A stretch of 64,000 nucleotides of DNA, from positions 248,001-312,000 of the forward strand of contig JAIRPN010000013.1 of assembly GCA_031256975.1 (NCBI GenBank). Direction: 5' to 3'. Numbering within the stretch: position 1 is the stretch's first letter; every line of letters begins with the position of its first letter. A program made the position numbers and the translations under genes. Positions 9,168-18,964 of this stretch are shown in pieces. This DNA comes from Verrucomicrobiales bacterium. Its GTDB lineage: Bacteria; Verrucomicrobiota; Verrucomicrobiia; Methylacidiphilales; JAAUTS01. A model generated the notes under the pieces. It was not told where the DNA came from and ran no database searches. It saw nothing but the letters and a program-made list of their open reading frames with translations.

Positions 9168-11051
9168 ATGACAAAACAAATCAGGCCGTTGAACGCATTT
9201 TTTTGGGGAAACTCCATTGCCCTGTCGTGGCTGTGGGGGCTTGGCTTGTTTTTCTCGGTGCAGATGACCTTCCTGTTCGGACTGACGGGTTTGTTCAGCT
9301 TTGCCTTCCTGAATGCGCTGGGTTTGTTTCTGTTTGGTTTTTGCACGCAGAAAGTCGCCCGGCGCGACAGCGGTGAGGAATCGCTGGAGCGTTTCTTCAA
9401 GAAATGGTCGCGCCCGTTCCGCCTGAGTTTTTACCTGTATCAGGTGTTGGCGATCACGCTGACGGTATTCGCGATTGTCAATTACCTGCTGGTGCCGCTG
9501 TTGGCGTGGCGTTGGCCGGACTGGGGAAACCAGGGGTACATCCTGTTTATCATTTCTCTCGCGTTGGTGGTGCTGCTGGTTTTATCGGCGGCCTGTCTGG
9601 TGGGCGAGGAATTCCGCATCAAGACCATCAAGTACGGTCATCTGTTCCAAGGCTTTTTGATTTTGCTGATCGTGATCCTGCTGCTGGTTAGCGTACAGCC
9701 GTTCGAGGTCTTTGGCGAACGCACGGCATGGGTCCGCGAGCAAACCCGGCAGCCGATTTTCTGGGGTTACATGATCCCGATCCTGATCGGCTTTTTTGTC
9801 GGTCCCTGGCTCGACCTGCAGCAGTGGCAGCGGGCGATCCAGATCCACAAGGAGAACACCAGCATCAGCCTCAGCTACTTCTTCGGCGCGGCCTTGTTCT
9901 TTCTGTTGTTGATTTTTCATGGCGTGCTGGCGAGCTACGTGCTGAACGGTTCTTCCTTCATGCAGGAATGGGTGACCAAGGGTTACGGCGAGTTGCTGTA
10001 CGGCCACGAAGTGGTGGTGCAATTCATGGAGAAATTCAAGGACTCGCTGTCGTGGTGGATTCCCGCCGGTTATTACCTGTTCCTCGGCCTGGCGGTATTG
10101 AGCACCCTCGACAGCGGTTACGTGGCCCTGAAATGGTTCCTGACGGAAAACGTCAAGGCCAGTAAGAATCCGATCCTTTCGTTTGTGCCGCAGGGGATCA
10201 TCGCTTCGCCGATCCCGACTTATATCGTTGCGGGTTTCATCACCCTGTTCTCCGTGCTGGTGAAACTGGAAGTGGAATACTTCATGGTGTTCTACGCCTC
10301 GTTCTTTGTGGCTTATGCCACGCTGGGCATCGCCCGTTGCTTTGTGCCGAACTCGCAGCATGCGCTGCCGCAGGTCAAGATGTTCTCCATCGGCAGCCTG
10401 TCGGTGGTGATATTCGCCTGCGGTTATTTCATGCAGATCGCGCCGCTGATGATTGCCGGTTCGATCCTGCCGATGTTGTACGTTTGGTGGCTGGTGTTTA
10501 ACACCGATTTGTTGCGCATCGCCACCGAGAAGGCCGAGGAAGTGATCGACGCCGCGGCGGAAATCCCGGTGCTGCGCAAGCTGTCGCAAGTGACACAGAA
10601 AGCCATCGAGGGCCAGACCAAGGAAGTCAGCACCGGCAGCCATTTCGAGGACAAATGGTTCGTTCATTCCTTCATGGCCACCTACGCGGATACCAACTCG
10701 GTCGGCAATGTTTATTTCGGCATGTATGCCATGTGGGTAGGCAAGACCCGCGAGCTATTTTTCAATTACGTGCTGCCCGGCTTCGATCTCAAGACCACTT
10801 CATTCTTTATTTTGACCCGTTCGTTTGAACACAAATACATCACGGAAACCCGTGAATTTGAGCGCATCAGCGTCAAGATTCGCGTGGCGGAGTACAACCG
10901 CAAATTCGCCACCCTGGAGCACCAGGTGTATGATTCCGCCGGGCACTTGCTCGGCAAGGGCAAACAGCAGTTGATTTTCGTGGCTTCCAAGGACTACAAG
11001 CTCCTGGACATCCCGCCCGAAGTGCTGCAGGCCTTCATGCCTTACATTTGA
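9168..11051 (+). CDS. Fusion: multi-pass symporter-like membrane domain plus hotdog thioesterase
   Basis: This 627-residue protein has about 12 hydrophobic segments over residues 5-460. It looks like a sodium:solute symporter relative (DLQQWQRAIQIHKEN and LSTLDSGYVALKW resemble conserved SSS positions). After a charged linker, residues about 497-610 form a hotdog thioesterase with TNSVGNVYFGMYAMW and KTRELFF. The Asn-to-Arg spacing (18 residues) matches, from memory, the catalytic Asn19/Arg37 pair of the enediyne thioesterase CalE7; the catalytic Asp of classical 4HBT enzymes is absent. No polyketide synthase is visible in the window. It starts 32 nt after the MoeB gene. The symporter assignment is moderate; the hotdog is confident. 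Confidence 0.82.
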   Translation: MTKQIRPLNAFFWGNSIALSWLWGLGLFFSVQMTFLFGLTGLFSFAFLNALGLFLFGFCTQKVARRDSGEESLERFFKKWSRPFRLSFYLYQVLAITLTVFAIVNYLLVPLLAWRWPDWGNQGYILFIISLALVVLLVLSAACLVGEEFRIKTIKYGHLFQGFLILLIVILLLVSVQPFEVFGERTAWVREQTRQPIFWGYMIPILIGFFVGPWLDLQQWQRAIQIHKENTSISLSYFFGAALFFLLLIFHGVLASYVLNGSSFMQEWVTKGYGELLYGHEVVVQFMEKFKDSLSWWIPAGYYLFLGLAVLSTLDSGYVALKWFLTENVKASKNPILSFVPQGIIASPIPTYIVAGFITLFSVLVKLEVEYFMVFYASFFVAYATLGIARCFVPNSQHALPQVKMFSIGSLSVVIFACGYFMQIAPLMIAGSILPMLYVWWLVFNTDLLRIATEKAEEVIDAAAEIPVLRKLSQVTQKAIEGQTKEVSTGSHFEDKWFVHSFMATYADTNSVGNVYFGMYAMWVGKTRELFFNYVLPGFDLKTTSFFILTRSFEHKYITETREFERISVKIRVAEYNRKFATLEHQVYDSAGHLLGKGKQQLIFVASKDYKLLDIPPEVLQAFMPYI

Positions 11052-11053
11052 TT

Positions 11054-11104
11054 GCCGTTAGCGCCTGACTTGGCGGTTTAACGGCGGCCATTGGTGATTT
11101 TTTG
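11054..11104 (+). terminator. Probable terminator after the fusion gene
   Basis: Two nested stems, GCCGTTA/TAACGGC (11054-11060, 11079-11085) and CGCC/GGCG (11062-11065, 11072-11075), form a strong hairpin directly after the stop codon. The T run (GATTTTTTG) begins about 12 nt later, which is further than usual. The left arm carries a copy of the iterated TTAGCG word. Confidence 0.5.
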
Positions 11105-11143
11105 ACAAAGGCCGATATATTCCCAAACAGGGCATTTCCGGCC

Positions 11144-11171
11144 TTGAATTTCAATGGTTTGTTGGGATAAT
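11144..11171 (+). promoter_or_regulatory. Promoter of the SNF2 gene, near-leaderless
   Basis: TTGAAT (11144-11149) and GATAAT (11166-11171) are separated by 16 bp. The ATG of the SNF2 gene is at 11179, only 7 nt after the -10 box, so transcription should start at or next to the start codon. Confidence 0.55.
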
Positions 11172-11178
11172 ACCCAGA

Positions 11179-14100
11179 ATGCCTGACTTGGATTCCGGTG
11201 CTGCATTGAAGATCACACGGGAAGTTTTGCTCGAAATTGGCGGCTGGCGCGCCATGAAAGAGGGGATTGCCTTGTGGGAGAGTGGTAAAGTCCAGGAGGT
11301 GGCTTACGAGCCTCCTTTGCTCCATGGCTTAGTACAAACCGGGACCAGTTCCGTCAAGGCCCGTCTCCATCTCGGCAAGCGCTTGTCCGATGTTGAAAAT
11401 CTCTGTTCCTGCCGCCAGGCCCGCGAATACGGCACGGTTTGCGCCCATGTGATCGCCCTTGGCCTGGAATACATGAATCCCAAGGGCAAGCGCAACGGCC
11501 ATGCGGCGGTGCTAACGGCGAACGGCGCCAATGACAAGCGCCAGACCATTCCCGACCTGCGTTACGTGCCGTTGTCGGAAATGCCGGACGATACCAAGCC
11601 GTTGCAGCTTTCCATTATCCTGCCGCCGAAGTTTCTGGAGGCTTGGAACACCGGGGAAATCCGCGTCATCTGCGAGGCGTCGGTGGACAGGGCGGCGCCG
11701 GTGCCGTTGTCGAATTTCCTGAAACTGGAACGCCCGACCTACGCGGTGGAGGATTGCGACGCGCAGGTGTTGGACGCGATGCGGCGTATCAACAACGGCG
11801 AGTTGTATGGCATGTGGACGCTAACGGCGAAGAAATTCGCCGAGTTTTTCCTGAGTTTGGTTGGACATCCGCGAATCAGTTTGGGCAAGGGAACGGTGCT
11901 GGATATTGTCCGCGCGTTGCCCCGCACCCGCTTGCAGTTGCGCCTGCAGGACGATGGTAGTCTGACCATTCACGCCGAGGACGGGGCTAACAGCGAGGGC
12001 ACGATCTTGCAGTCCACCTACGGCCAGTGGCGGTTCAATCAGAACCGTTTGGAATATCTGAACGGCTTGCCGGTCAGCTATCTGTCGCTGCGCAGCAAGG
12101 ACATGGCTGTTCCGCGCGAGAATCTGGCCTATTTTTTCCAGCACGAAGTACCGATGCTGGAACGGCAGGCCAATCTGGTGATGGACGAGGGTTGCAGCAA
12201 GCTGGAATTCCGTTCGATCAAGCCGAGGGTGCAGGTGACGCTGGATGGCATGTTGTCAGGATTGAGTTGCCGCGTTGAAGTGGCTTATGGCGACGGCAAA
12301 TTCCTGTTACAGGGCAATGAGGCCGCTAACAACAATGAGGAGGCGTGGAGGCCGGACCCCGAGGATTCACTGCGTTATTTCATCCGTGACCGCAAGGCGG
12401 AGAAGGCGATCATCGAGCAGATCATTGTCGCCGGGTTCCTGCCCGGTCAACGCCAGCCGGAATTGTACACGCTAACCGGGGAAGGCCGGGTGGGATTCTT
12501 CCTCGCCAACGTGTTGCCGAAATGGACGTCGGAATGGGAGATTTCCTTTACCCCGCGGCTGCATGACTTGATTGAAAAGTGCGACCGCATTGAACCTGAA
12601 GTGACCATTTCCTCGTCGGGTGAGGACTGGCTGGCGGTGGGCATTGATTTTCGCGAATCGCACGGCAAGTCGGAATTGTCGCACGCCGAGGTGCAGCGTC
12701 TGCTGAATGTTGGCGTCAGTCACCAGCGCATGGCCAATGGCCGCATCGCCTTGCTGCCCACCCAGTCGGTGCAGGAATTCCAGGAGGTTATCCGCGACTG
12801 CCAGGCCGAGCAAAGCGCCAACGGCACCATGCGCATCGACTCGCGTTACGCGGCTTATTTGTCGAACGTGCTGGCCGCCAACAATTGGCACCTGACCTCG
12901 CGTTCGCAGTGGCAGCCGCCAAAGGAATTGACTGAGTTCGAGTCGGTGCCAATGGATCCCGAACTGGAAAAGAGCGCGCGCCCCTACCAGAAAATCGGCC
13001 TCAACTGGCTGCATCACCTGATGCGCAATTCGATGTCAGGCATTCTGGCGGATGAAATGGGCTTGGGTAAAACCTTCCAGACCTTGTCATACCTGTTGTA
13101 CCGCAAGCAAGGCGGGCTTAATGGCGGGCCGACGCTGATCGTCGCGCCGACCAGCCTGGTGTTGAACTGGCAGGACGAGTCGCAACGTTTCACGCCGCAA
13201 CTGAGCACGCTGGTCATTAGCGGCGCCAAGCGCAAGCCGTTGTTCGAAAAAATAGCCGGGCACGATCTGGTCATCACGTCCTACGCCCTGTTGCGGCGCG
13301 ACATTGATGTTTACAAGGAACATGAATTTTCCGTGGTGGTACTTGACGAAGCACAGCACATCAAGAACAAGTCCAGCCAGAATTCGGTTTGCGCCAAGAT
13401 GCTGAAGGCGAAGAACCGTTTTGTGCTGACCGGCACGCCGATCGAGAATTCGCTACTGGACCTGTGGTCGATCTTCGACTTCCTGATGCCGGGTTATCTC
13501 GGCAGCGCCGCCGATTTCAAGCGCCGTTACGAACTGCCGATCACCAAGCAAAACGACCAGCCCGCGCAGGGTCGTTTGCGTGAGCGGGTACGACCGTTTA
13601 TCCTGCGCCGCACCAAATCGGAAGTGGCGAAAGACCTGCCGGAAAAACTCGAGCAAATTGCCTTCTGTGAACTGACCGACGAACAGAAGGAAGTGTACCA
13701 GCGCATTCTGGAGCAGGGACGCCGCAATGTGCTGGATCATGTCGGCACTAACGGCCAGGGCCAGGAACGCAGTCGCATGGCAATCCTCACGGCGTTGATG
13801 CGCTTGCGGCAGGTGTGTTGTCACCTTGGCCTGTTGCCGACCGACGAGGCTCGCGAATGGAAGGAACCTTCGGCGAAGTTGGATTATTTCATGGAATTGC
13901 TCGACCAGGCAATGGATGGCGGGCATCGTGTGCTGGTCTTCAGCCAGTTTGTCAGCATGTTGAAATTGCTCGAGCACCAATTGCAGGGACGCGGCGTCAA
14001 ATATTGTTACCTGGACGGCAGCACCATCGACCGCAAGGGCGAGATTGCCAAGTTCCAGCAGAACCCGGATATTCCGCTGTTCCTGATCAGTCTCAAGGCC

Positions 14101-14376
14101 GGAGGTACCGGCATCAACCTGACCGGTGCCGACACGGTGGTGCATTTCGATCCGTGGTGGAACCCGGCGGTGGAGGACCAGGCCACCGCCCGCGCGCACC
14201 GCATCGGGCAGGACAAGATTGTTAGCTCCTACAAATTGATAGCGCGCGGGACGGTCGAGGAAAAGATCGTCAACCTGCAAAGGAAGAAAACCGATCTCAT
14301 CGCCAACACGCTGATGAGCGAGGAAGTGTTCATCCGCAGCCTGAGCTGGGAAGAATTGCAAAGCTTGCTTGAATAG
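11179..14376 (+). CDS. SWIM zinc-finger SNF2-family helicase
   Basis: This 1065-residue protein is a bacterial SNF2/HepA-like ATP-dependent DNA translocase. A SWIM zinc finger sits near residue 75 (CSCRQAREYGTVCAHV, the CxC...CxH pattern). A long middle region is followed by the helicase core: DEMGLGKTFQTL (Walker A, about residue 622), DEAQHIKN (motif II), LTGTPIEN, and C-terminal motifs VFSQF, SLKAGGTGINLTGAD and ATARAHRIGQ. Such proteins remodel protein-DNA complexes or help transcription recycling and repair; the exact role is unknown. The gene carries many copies of the iterated motif. It appears to be transcribed on its own. Confidence 0.95.
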   Translation: MPDLDSGAALKITREVLLEIGGWRAMKEGIALWESGKVQEVAYEPPLLHGLVQTGTSSVKARLHLGKRLSDVENLCSCRQAREYGTVCAHVIALGLEYMNPKGKRNGHAAVLTANGANDKRQTIPDLRYVPLSEMPDDTKPLQLSIILPPKFLEAWNTGEIRVICEASVDRAAPVPLSNFLKLERPTYAVEDCDAQVLDAMRRINNGELYGMWTLTAKKFAEFFLSLVGHPRISLGKGTVLDIVRALPRTRLQLRLQDDGSLTIHAEDGANSEGTILQSTYGQWRFNQNRLEYLNGLPVSYLSLRSKDMAVPRENLAYFFQHEVPMLERQANLVMDEGCSKLEFRSIKPRVQVTLDGMLSGLSCRVEVAYGDGKFLLQGNEAANNNEEAWRPDPEDSLRYFIRDRKAEKAIIEQIIVAGFLPGQRQPELYTLTGEGRVGFFLANVLPKWTSEWEISFTPRLHDLIEKCDRIEPEVTISSSGEDWLAVGIDFRESHGKSELSHAEVQRLLNVGVSHQRMANGRIALLPTQSVQEFQEVIRDCQAEQSANGTMRIDSRYAAYLSNVLAANNWHLTSRSQWQPPKELTEFESVPMDPELEKSARPYQKIGLNWLHHLMRNSMSGILADEMGLGKTFQTLSYLLYRKQGGLNGGPTLIVAPTSLVLNWQDESQRFTPQLSTLVISGAKRKPLFEKIAGHDLVITSYALLRRDIDVYKEHEFSVVVLDEAQHIKNKSSQNSVCAKMLKAKNRFVLTGTPIENSLLDLWSIFDFLMPGYLGSAADFKRRYELPITKQNDQPAQGRLRERVRPFILRRTKSEVAKDLPEKLEQIAFCELTDEQKEVYQRILEQGRRNVLDHVGTNGQGQERSRMAILTALMRLRQVCCHLGLLPTDEAREWKEPSAKLDYFMELLDQAMDGGHRVLVFSQFVSMLKLLEHQLQGRGVKYCYLDGSTIDRKGEIAKFQQNPDIPLFLISLKAGGTGINLTGADTVVHFDPWWNPAVEDQATARAHRIGQDKIVSSYKLIARGTVEEKIVNLQRKKTDLIANTLMSEEVFIRSLSWEELQSLLE

Positions 14377-14406
14377 CCTGCGTTTTCGGGATAAAATCGG
14401 GGCGTT

Positions 14407-14697
14407 ATGAAACTCGAGGAATTCCAAACATCGGTTAAACAGGATTCCAAACCTCCGGTCGGGTTGAACGCCCCGCTTCAGGCCTTGTGGCATGAGCGGC
14501 GCGGCGAGTGGCACGAGGCGCACAAGCTCGTCAAGGATACCGAGGCTCCCAATGAAAACTGGATTCATGCGTATTTGCATCGCGTGGCCGGTGATCAGGA
14601 CAAGGCGAACTATTGGTACTCCCGCGCGAACAAGGTGACGCCCAAGGTGTCCTACGAGGAAGAATGGAAACAAATTGTTTCGGCCTTGCTGCCGTGA
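14407..14697 (+). CDS. Small conserved protein of unknown function
   Basis: This 96-residue soluble protein carries a pattern I recognise from many bacterial genomes without a known function: APLQALWHERRGEWHEAH, then WIHAYLHRVAGD, then ANYWYSRA. It is rich in Trp, His and Tyr and probably forms a small helical domain. It begins 30 nt after the SNF2 gene, and a GATAAAAT box lies just upstream of the ATG, so it may have its own promoter. Confidence 0.78.
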   Translation: MKLEEFQTSVKQDSKPPVGLNAPLQALWHERRGEWHEAHKLVKDTEAPNENWIHAYLHRVAGDQDKANYWYSRANKVTPKVSYEEEWKQIVSALLP

Positions 14698-14754
14698 CGG
14701 AGGATTAGGAATTGAAAGTGGCGGATTTGGCTCGGCCAGATCAATGATGGAGTT

Positions 14755-15114
14755 ATGATTGGCCGGGTGGATGGTTACTTTCGTGTTGCGGCACTGTTCG
14801 GTTTGCTGGCAGTGGCGTTGGGGGCTTTTGGCGCCCACGCATTGAAGGACTCGCTAACCGCGAGCGGCATGACCGAAGTCTGGAAGACCGCGGTGCTTTA
14901 TCACTTGGTGCATGCGGCGGTTCTATTGTTTGTTTCCTGGTCGGATTTGTCCCGCAAGGCGTGGTGGTGTTTTGTAATTGGCGTCCTGTTGTTTTCCGGT
15001 TCGCTGTACCTTCTCGCCGTTAGCGGCATCAAACCGCTTGGCATCATCACCCCATTTGGCGGGATTTCGCTGTTAGCGGGCTGGTTGTTGTTGATAGTTG
15101 CGCCAAGGCGCTAA
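14755..15114 (+). CDS. DUF423-family small membrane protein
   Basis: This 119-residue protein has four hydrophobic helices and the family hallmark ALGAFGAHALK near residue 25, followed by TAVLYHLVHA. It belongs to the DUF423/YgdD family of inner-membrane proteins of unknown function. A GATGGAG ribosome site precedes the ATG. Both C-terminal copies of the iterated word read as Val-Ser or Leu-Ala in frame. Confidence 0.92.
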   Translation: MIGRVDGYFRVAALFGLLAVALGAFGAHALKDSLTASGMTEVWKTAVLYHLVHAAVLLFVSWSDLSRKAWWCFVIGVLLFSGSLYLLAVSGIKPLGIITPFGGISLLAGWLLLIVAPRR

Positions 15115-15146
15115 TACCCGGATTTTCTAAAACATCCTTTGCCTGT

Positions 15147-16412
15147 TTATTCGACGACAGGAGAGGAGATATCCATCTTGGTTTTGAGCGCGGCACGTGC
15201 CTCGATGCGGAATTTGGGCAACTGCCGGTAAAAGGTGTAGGTGATAATCAAGGTGGCGATGCCGCAGAGAGTGACGGCAATCGGCGGGTTGAGCCAGTCG
15301 GCGATGCCGCCGGTGATCAGGCTGCCAATGGGCATGCCCCCCAGGAAAGCCATGCCATACAGGCTCATGACGCGGCCGCGTTTTTCTTCATCGACCAAAT
15401 TTTGGATCAGGGTGTTGTTGGATGCCATGATGAGGATCTGGCCCAGTCCGGCGATGGTGAGGCAGAACATCGAGAAATGCAGGTTTCTGGAATAGGCGAA
15501 GGCCAACAGCGAGAGGCCAAACGCGACCGCACCGAAGACGATGAGGTGTCCCATGCCCTTGAGTCCCTTGCGGGTGGCGAGGTAGAGGGCCGCTAACAGC
15601 GAGCCGATTGCCGAGGCGGACATCAGCAGGCCGAGCAATTTGGCGTCGCCGCCGAAGATTTTTTCCGCGTAGACCGGAATCAGCACGTTGGCGGAGATGC
15701 CGAAAATGGTGAAACAAGCCGCGGTCAGGATAAGTTGCCGGATGGGGCCGAAACCGGCCGCATACTTGAGGCCGGAGCGGAAATCGGACCAGACGGATTC
15801 GATCTTTTCCTTGCGGACGTGGCGGCGGATTTGGATGAAGCAAAGGGCGATGAGGACGGCGAGGTAGCTGATGCCGTCGATGAGAAAGCAGTAGCCGGCG
15901 CCGAAATCGCTAATGACGAAGCCCGCGAGCCCGGGGCCAATGATGCGGGCGATGTTGAACATGGAGGAATTGAGGCCGATGACATTGGCGAGATGTTCAC
16001 GCTTCTCGACCAGATGGATGACCAGCGATTGCCGTGCGGGCATGTCGAAGGCGTTGATGACGCCCTGGAAAATGGCAAGTCCGGTGAGCCAGGCGATGTT
16101 GATGTGGCCGCTAATGGCGAGCGCGGCGAGGGCGAAGGATTGCAGCATGGCGGCGGCCTGGGTCAGCTTGAGAATTTTCATGCGGTCGAAGCGGTCGACA
16201 CAGACGCCCGCCAACGGCGCGAGCAGGACGATGGGAATTTGCCCGAGGAAGGTGACGGCACCAAGCCAGAAGGCGGATTGGGTGAAATGGTAGACCAGCC
16301 AGACTGTCGCGGTCTGGGTCATCCAGGAACCGACGAGAGAAACGATTTGCCCGGCGAAGAACAAGCGGTAATTGCGCGAGGAAAAGGGAATCAGGAGTCG
16401 TTTTGGGTTCAT
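15147..16412 (-). CDS. MFS transporter (EntS-like drug/siderophore exporter family)
   Basis: This 421-residue membrane protein has about 12 helices and the MFS motifs of the MFS_3 (enterobactin exporter-like) group: NYRLFFAGQIVSLVGSWMT at the N-terminus, LLAPLAGVCVDRFDRMK in the first loop, and EKRGRVMSLYGMAFLGGMP late in the chain. It probably exports a small molecule by proton antiport, but the substrate cannot be told. The ATG at 16412 (MNPKRLLIPF) fits the family. It is transcribed towards the DUF423 gene and divergently from the sirtuin gene. Confidence 0.9.
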   Translation of the reverse strand: MNPKRLLIPFSSRNYRLFFAGQIVSLVGSWMTQTATVWLVYHFTQSAFWLGAVTFLGQIPIVLLAPLAGVCVDRFDRMKILKLTQAAAMLQSFALAALAISGHINIAWLTGLAIFQGVINAFDMPARQSLVIHLVEKREHLANVIGLNSSMFNIARIIGPGLAGFVISDFGAGYCFLIDGISYLAVLIALCFIQIRRHVRKEKIESVWSDFRSGLKYAAGFGPIRQLILTAACFTIFGISANVLIPVYAEKIFGGDAKLLGLLMSASAIGSLLAALYLATRKGLKGMGHLIVFGAVAFGLSLLAFAYSRNLHFSMFCLTIAGLGQILIMASNNTLIQNLVDEEKRGRVMSLYGMAFLGGMPIGSLITGGIADWLNPPIAVTLCGIATLIITYTFYRQLPKFRIEARAALKTKMDISSPVVE

Positions 16413-16512
16413 GCCGATAGGAAAATATAGCGGGGGATGGGTAACCGTCAAAACAGGAACCGTCATTAGCGGGCGGACTTGATTTTTCGGACGCTAATGG
16501 TGAACTGGAACA

Positions 16513-17205
16513 ATGAAAAAGAAAATCGCGGTTCTGACCGGGGCCGGTGTCAGTGCGGAAAGCGGGTTGAAAACCTTTCGTGACAGCGGCGGGCTTTGGG
16601 AAGGCTACGACGTGCGGGAGGTTGCGACGCCGGAGGCCTGGTCCAGGAATCCTGATCTGGTGCTGCGATTTTACAATGAAAGGCGGAAATCGGTGCTGGG
16701 TGCCAAACCCAATTTCGCACATACGGGTCTTGCGGAATTGGAGCGGGACTATGATGTCACTGTCATCACGCAGAATATCGATGATCTGCATGAGCGCGCC
16801 GGTTCTTCACGGGTGATCCATTTGCACGGCCAGATTTTCCAGCGTTGCAGCGAACGCAATCCGGAAATTGTCAGTGAAATTCGCGGCGATATGCAGCTTG
16901 GTGAATTCGCCAATGACGGCGCCCGTTGGCGTCCGAACATTGTCTGGTTTGGCGAACCGGTGCCCATGATGGAAATGGCGGTTCCGGTGGTGGCGGAAGC
17001 GGACATTTTTGTGGTGGTTGGCACGTCGTTGTTGGTGTATCCGGCGGCGGGGTTGGGTAGTTACGTTTCGTCATTAGCGTCGCGATTCGTCATCGACAAG
17101 AAATTGCCGGACATCGGCCATTGGCGCAACCTGACCGCGATTGAAAAACCGGCTTCCGAAGGCGTGCGCGAGTTGCAACGAATCCTTGCCGAACGCCAAC
17201 CGTGA
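16513..17205 (+). CDS. cobB: Sir2-family NAD-dependent protein deacylase
   Basis: This 230-residue sirtuin removes acyl groups from lysines using NAD+. Visible motifs are GAGVSAESGLKTFRD (NAD loop), TQNIDDLHERAG, the catalytic His in HLHG, and GTSLLVYPAAG. The FYNERR stretch supplies the Tyr and Arg that mark class III enzymes with desuccinylase preference. The four zinc-binding Cys of most sirtuins are absent (one Cys only), as in a known zinc-free bacterial subgroup. It converges with poxB, only 8 nt apart. Confidence 0.92.
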   Translation: MKKKIAVLTGAGVSAESGLKTFRDSGGLWEGYDVREVATPEAWSRNPDLVLRFYNERRKSVLGAKPNFAHTGLAELERDYDVTVITQNIDDLHERAGSSRVIHLHGQIFQRCSERNPEIVSEIRGDMQLGEFANDGARWRPNIVWFGEPVPMMEMAVPVVAEADIFVVVGTSLLVYPAAGLGSYVSSLASRFVIDKKLPDIGHWRNLTAIEKPASEGVRELQRILAERQP

Positions 17206-17213
17206 GTTCGCGG

Positions 17214-18941
17214 TTAGCGGAACAGGTTCACCTTGGTCAGGTCGATGACTTCATCGCTGCGACCGTTCAATACGGCCTTCATCAAATAAAGGCTGAAGCC
17301 GACCATTTGGTTGAATTCAATCGACGGCGGCATCGACAGTTCCTGTTTGCTGACGATCACTTCGACTAGGGCCGGGCCGTCGTGTTTCAAGGCTTGCTCC
17401 AACGCGGGGCGGACCTGGCTGGGTTTGTCGGCTTTTATGCCGAGCAGGCCGGTGGCCTCGGCGATCTTGGCAAAGCTCGGATTATGGAGCTGTGTGGCGT
17501 AATCCAGCAGCCCGGCGGCTTTCATTTCCAATTCGACGAAACCGTAGGAGCTGTTGTTGAACACCACGATTTTAACGGGCAAACGAAGTTGCTGCAGGGT
17601 CAGCATGTCGCCCAGCAGCATGGAAAGCCCGCCGTCGCCGGACAGGGTGATTACTTGTCTTCCGGGATGGCAGGTTTGCGCGCCGATCGCCTGCGGCAAT
17701 GCATTGGCCATGGAACCGTGATTGAACGAACCGAGCAGGCGGCGCTGTCCGTTCATGGAGAGATAACGGGCCGCCCAGATGGTCGGGGTGCCGACGTCGC
17801 AGGCGAAGATGGCGTCTTGTTCCGCCAGTTCATTGATCATCCGCGCCACGTATTGCGGATGGATGATGTCACTGTTCGGTTCCTCCTTGGCCAAATCGTC
17901 GAGTTTGCTGCGTGCGGCGCGGTAGTGTTTGACCGAGGCGTCAAGGTGCGCGGAGTCTTCCTTTTGCTTGAGCAAGGGCAGCAGTGCCGCAAGGGTGTCC
18001 CTGACGGTGCCGACCAGTCCGAAATCGACCTTGGTCCGGCGGCCGATTTGCTCGCCGCGAAGATCGACCTGGATAACCGTGGCCTTTTCGGGATAAAACT
18101 GTTGATAGGGAAAATCGGTGCCGAGCATCAGCAGGGTATCGGAATCCATCATCGCGTGGTATCCGGAGGAGAAGCCGAGCAATCCGGTCATGCCGACATC
18201 ATAGGGGTTCTCGTATTCGATGAATTCCTTGCCGCGCATGGCGTGGACGATGGGTGCCTTGAGCTTGCAGGCGGTTTCCACCAGTTCGACATGCGCCCCG
18301 GCGCAACCGGCGCCGCCGAGGATGGTGACCCGTTTGGACTTGTTCAACAGGTCGGCGAGCTTTTGGATTGCTTCATCCGACGGGCGGATGCTGGCGTCCG
18401 CCACCGGGAAGCTGAGGCGGGGTTGCTGGCAGGGGGCTTCACGAAGTGCGATATTGCCGGACAGGATGATGACCGCCACACCGCTCTTGGCAATGGCGGT
18501 TTGCATGGCGATTTCCAGCACGCGCGGCATTTGCTCCGGTTGGGAAATGAATTCACAGTAGTGGCTGCATTCCTTGAACAGGTGCTGGGGGTTGGTTTCC
18601 TGGAAATAATTGCTGCCGATTTCGCTGCTCGGGATGTGTGCGGCGATGGCTAATACCGGAACGCGGCTGCGATGGCAGTCATAAAGCCCGTTGATCAGGT
18701 GCAGGTTGCCGGGACCGCAACTGCCGGCGCAGACGGTGAGTTGTCCGGTCAGGTGGGCTTCCGCTCCTGCGGCAAATGCGGCGGTTTCCTCATGACGCAT
18801 CGAGGCCCAGGCGATGTCCTTGCGGGTGCGGAGGCTTTCGGTGATGCCGTTTAGCGAGTCTCCGGCCAAGCCGTAAATTCGTTTAACCCCGGCGGCAACC
18901 AGGGTGTCGACCAACACTTCAGCCACGTTTTTCTTGTTCAT
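17214..18941 (-). CDS. poxB: Pyruvate oxidase / pyruvate:quinone oxidoreductase
   Basis: This 575-residue ThDP enzyme of the POX/ALS family probably decarboxylates pyruvate to acetate and CO2 at the membrane. Seen: [16 protein letters not shown] (N-terminal pyrimidine domain, with [14 protein letters not shown] holding the catalytic Glu) and the ThDP/Mg motif [13 protein letters not shown] to NNSSYGF. The C-terminus suits a PoxB-type lipid/quinone contact but is not diagnostic. It lies 23 nt downstream of pyk and is preceded by a GCGGAG ribosome site, so the pair form an operon handling pyruvate. The stop codon TAA lies within a copy of the iterated motif. Confidence 0.9.
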   Translation of the reverse strand: MNKKNVAEVLVDTLVAAGVKRIYGLAGDSLNGITESLRTRKDIAWASMRHEETAAFAAGAEAHLTGQLTVCAGSCGPGNLHLINGLYDCHRSRVPVLAIAAHIPSSEIGSNYFQETNPQHLFKECSHYCEFISQPEQMPRVLEIAMQTAIAKSGVAVIILSGNIALREAPCQQPRLSFPVADASIRPSDEAIQKLADLLNKSKRVTILGGAGCAGAHVELVETACKLKAPIVHAMRGKEFIEYENPYDVGMTGLLGFSSGYHAMMDSDTLLMLGTDFPYQQFYPEKATVIQVDLRGEQIGRRTKVDFGLVGTVRDTLAALLPLLKQKEDSAHLDASVKHYRAARSKLDDLAKEEPNSDIIHPQYVARMINELAEQDAIFACDVGTPTIWAARYLSMNGQRRLLGSFNHGSMANALPQAIGAQTCHPGRQVITLSGDGGLSMLLGDMLTLQQLRLPVKIVVFNNSSYGFVELEMKAAGLLDYATQLHNPSFAKIAEATGLLGIKADKPSQVRPALEQALKHDGPALVEVIVSKQELSMPPSIEFNQMVGFSLYLMKAVLNGRSDEVIDLTKVNLFR

Positions 18942-18964
18942 CGTTTTGTTTCTCCGCTTGATGG

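Noticed and set aside
13453-14838. 461-codon frame antisense to the SNF2 gene and its neighbours.
   Set aside because: It crosses three real genes on the other strand and has no domain or start signal.
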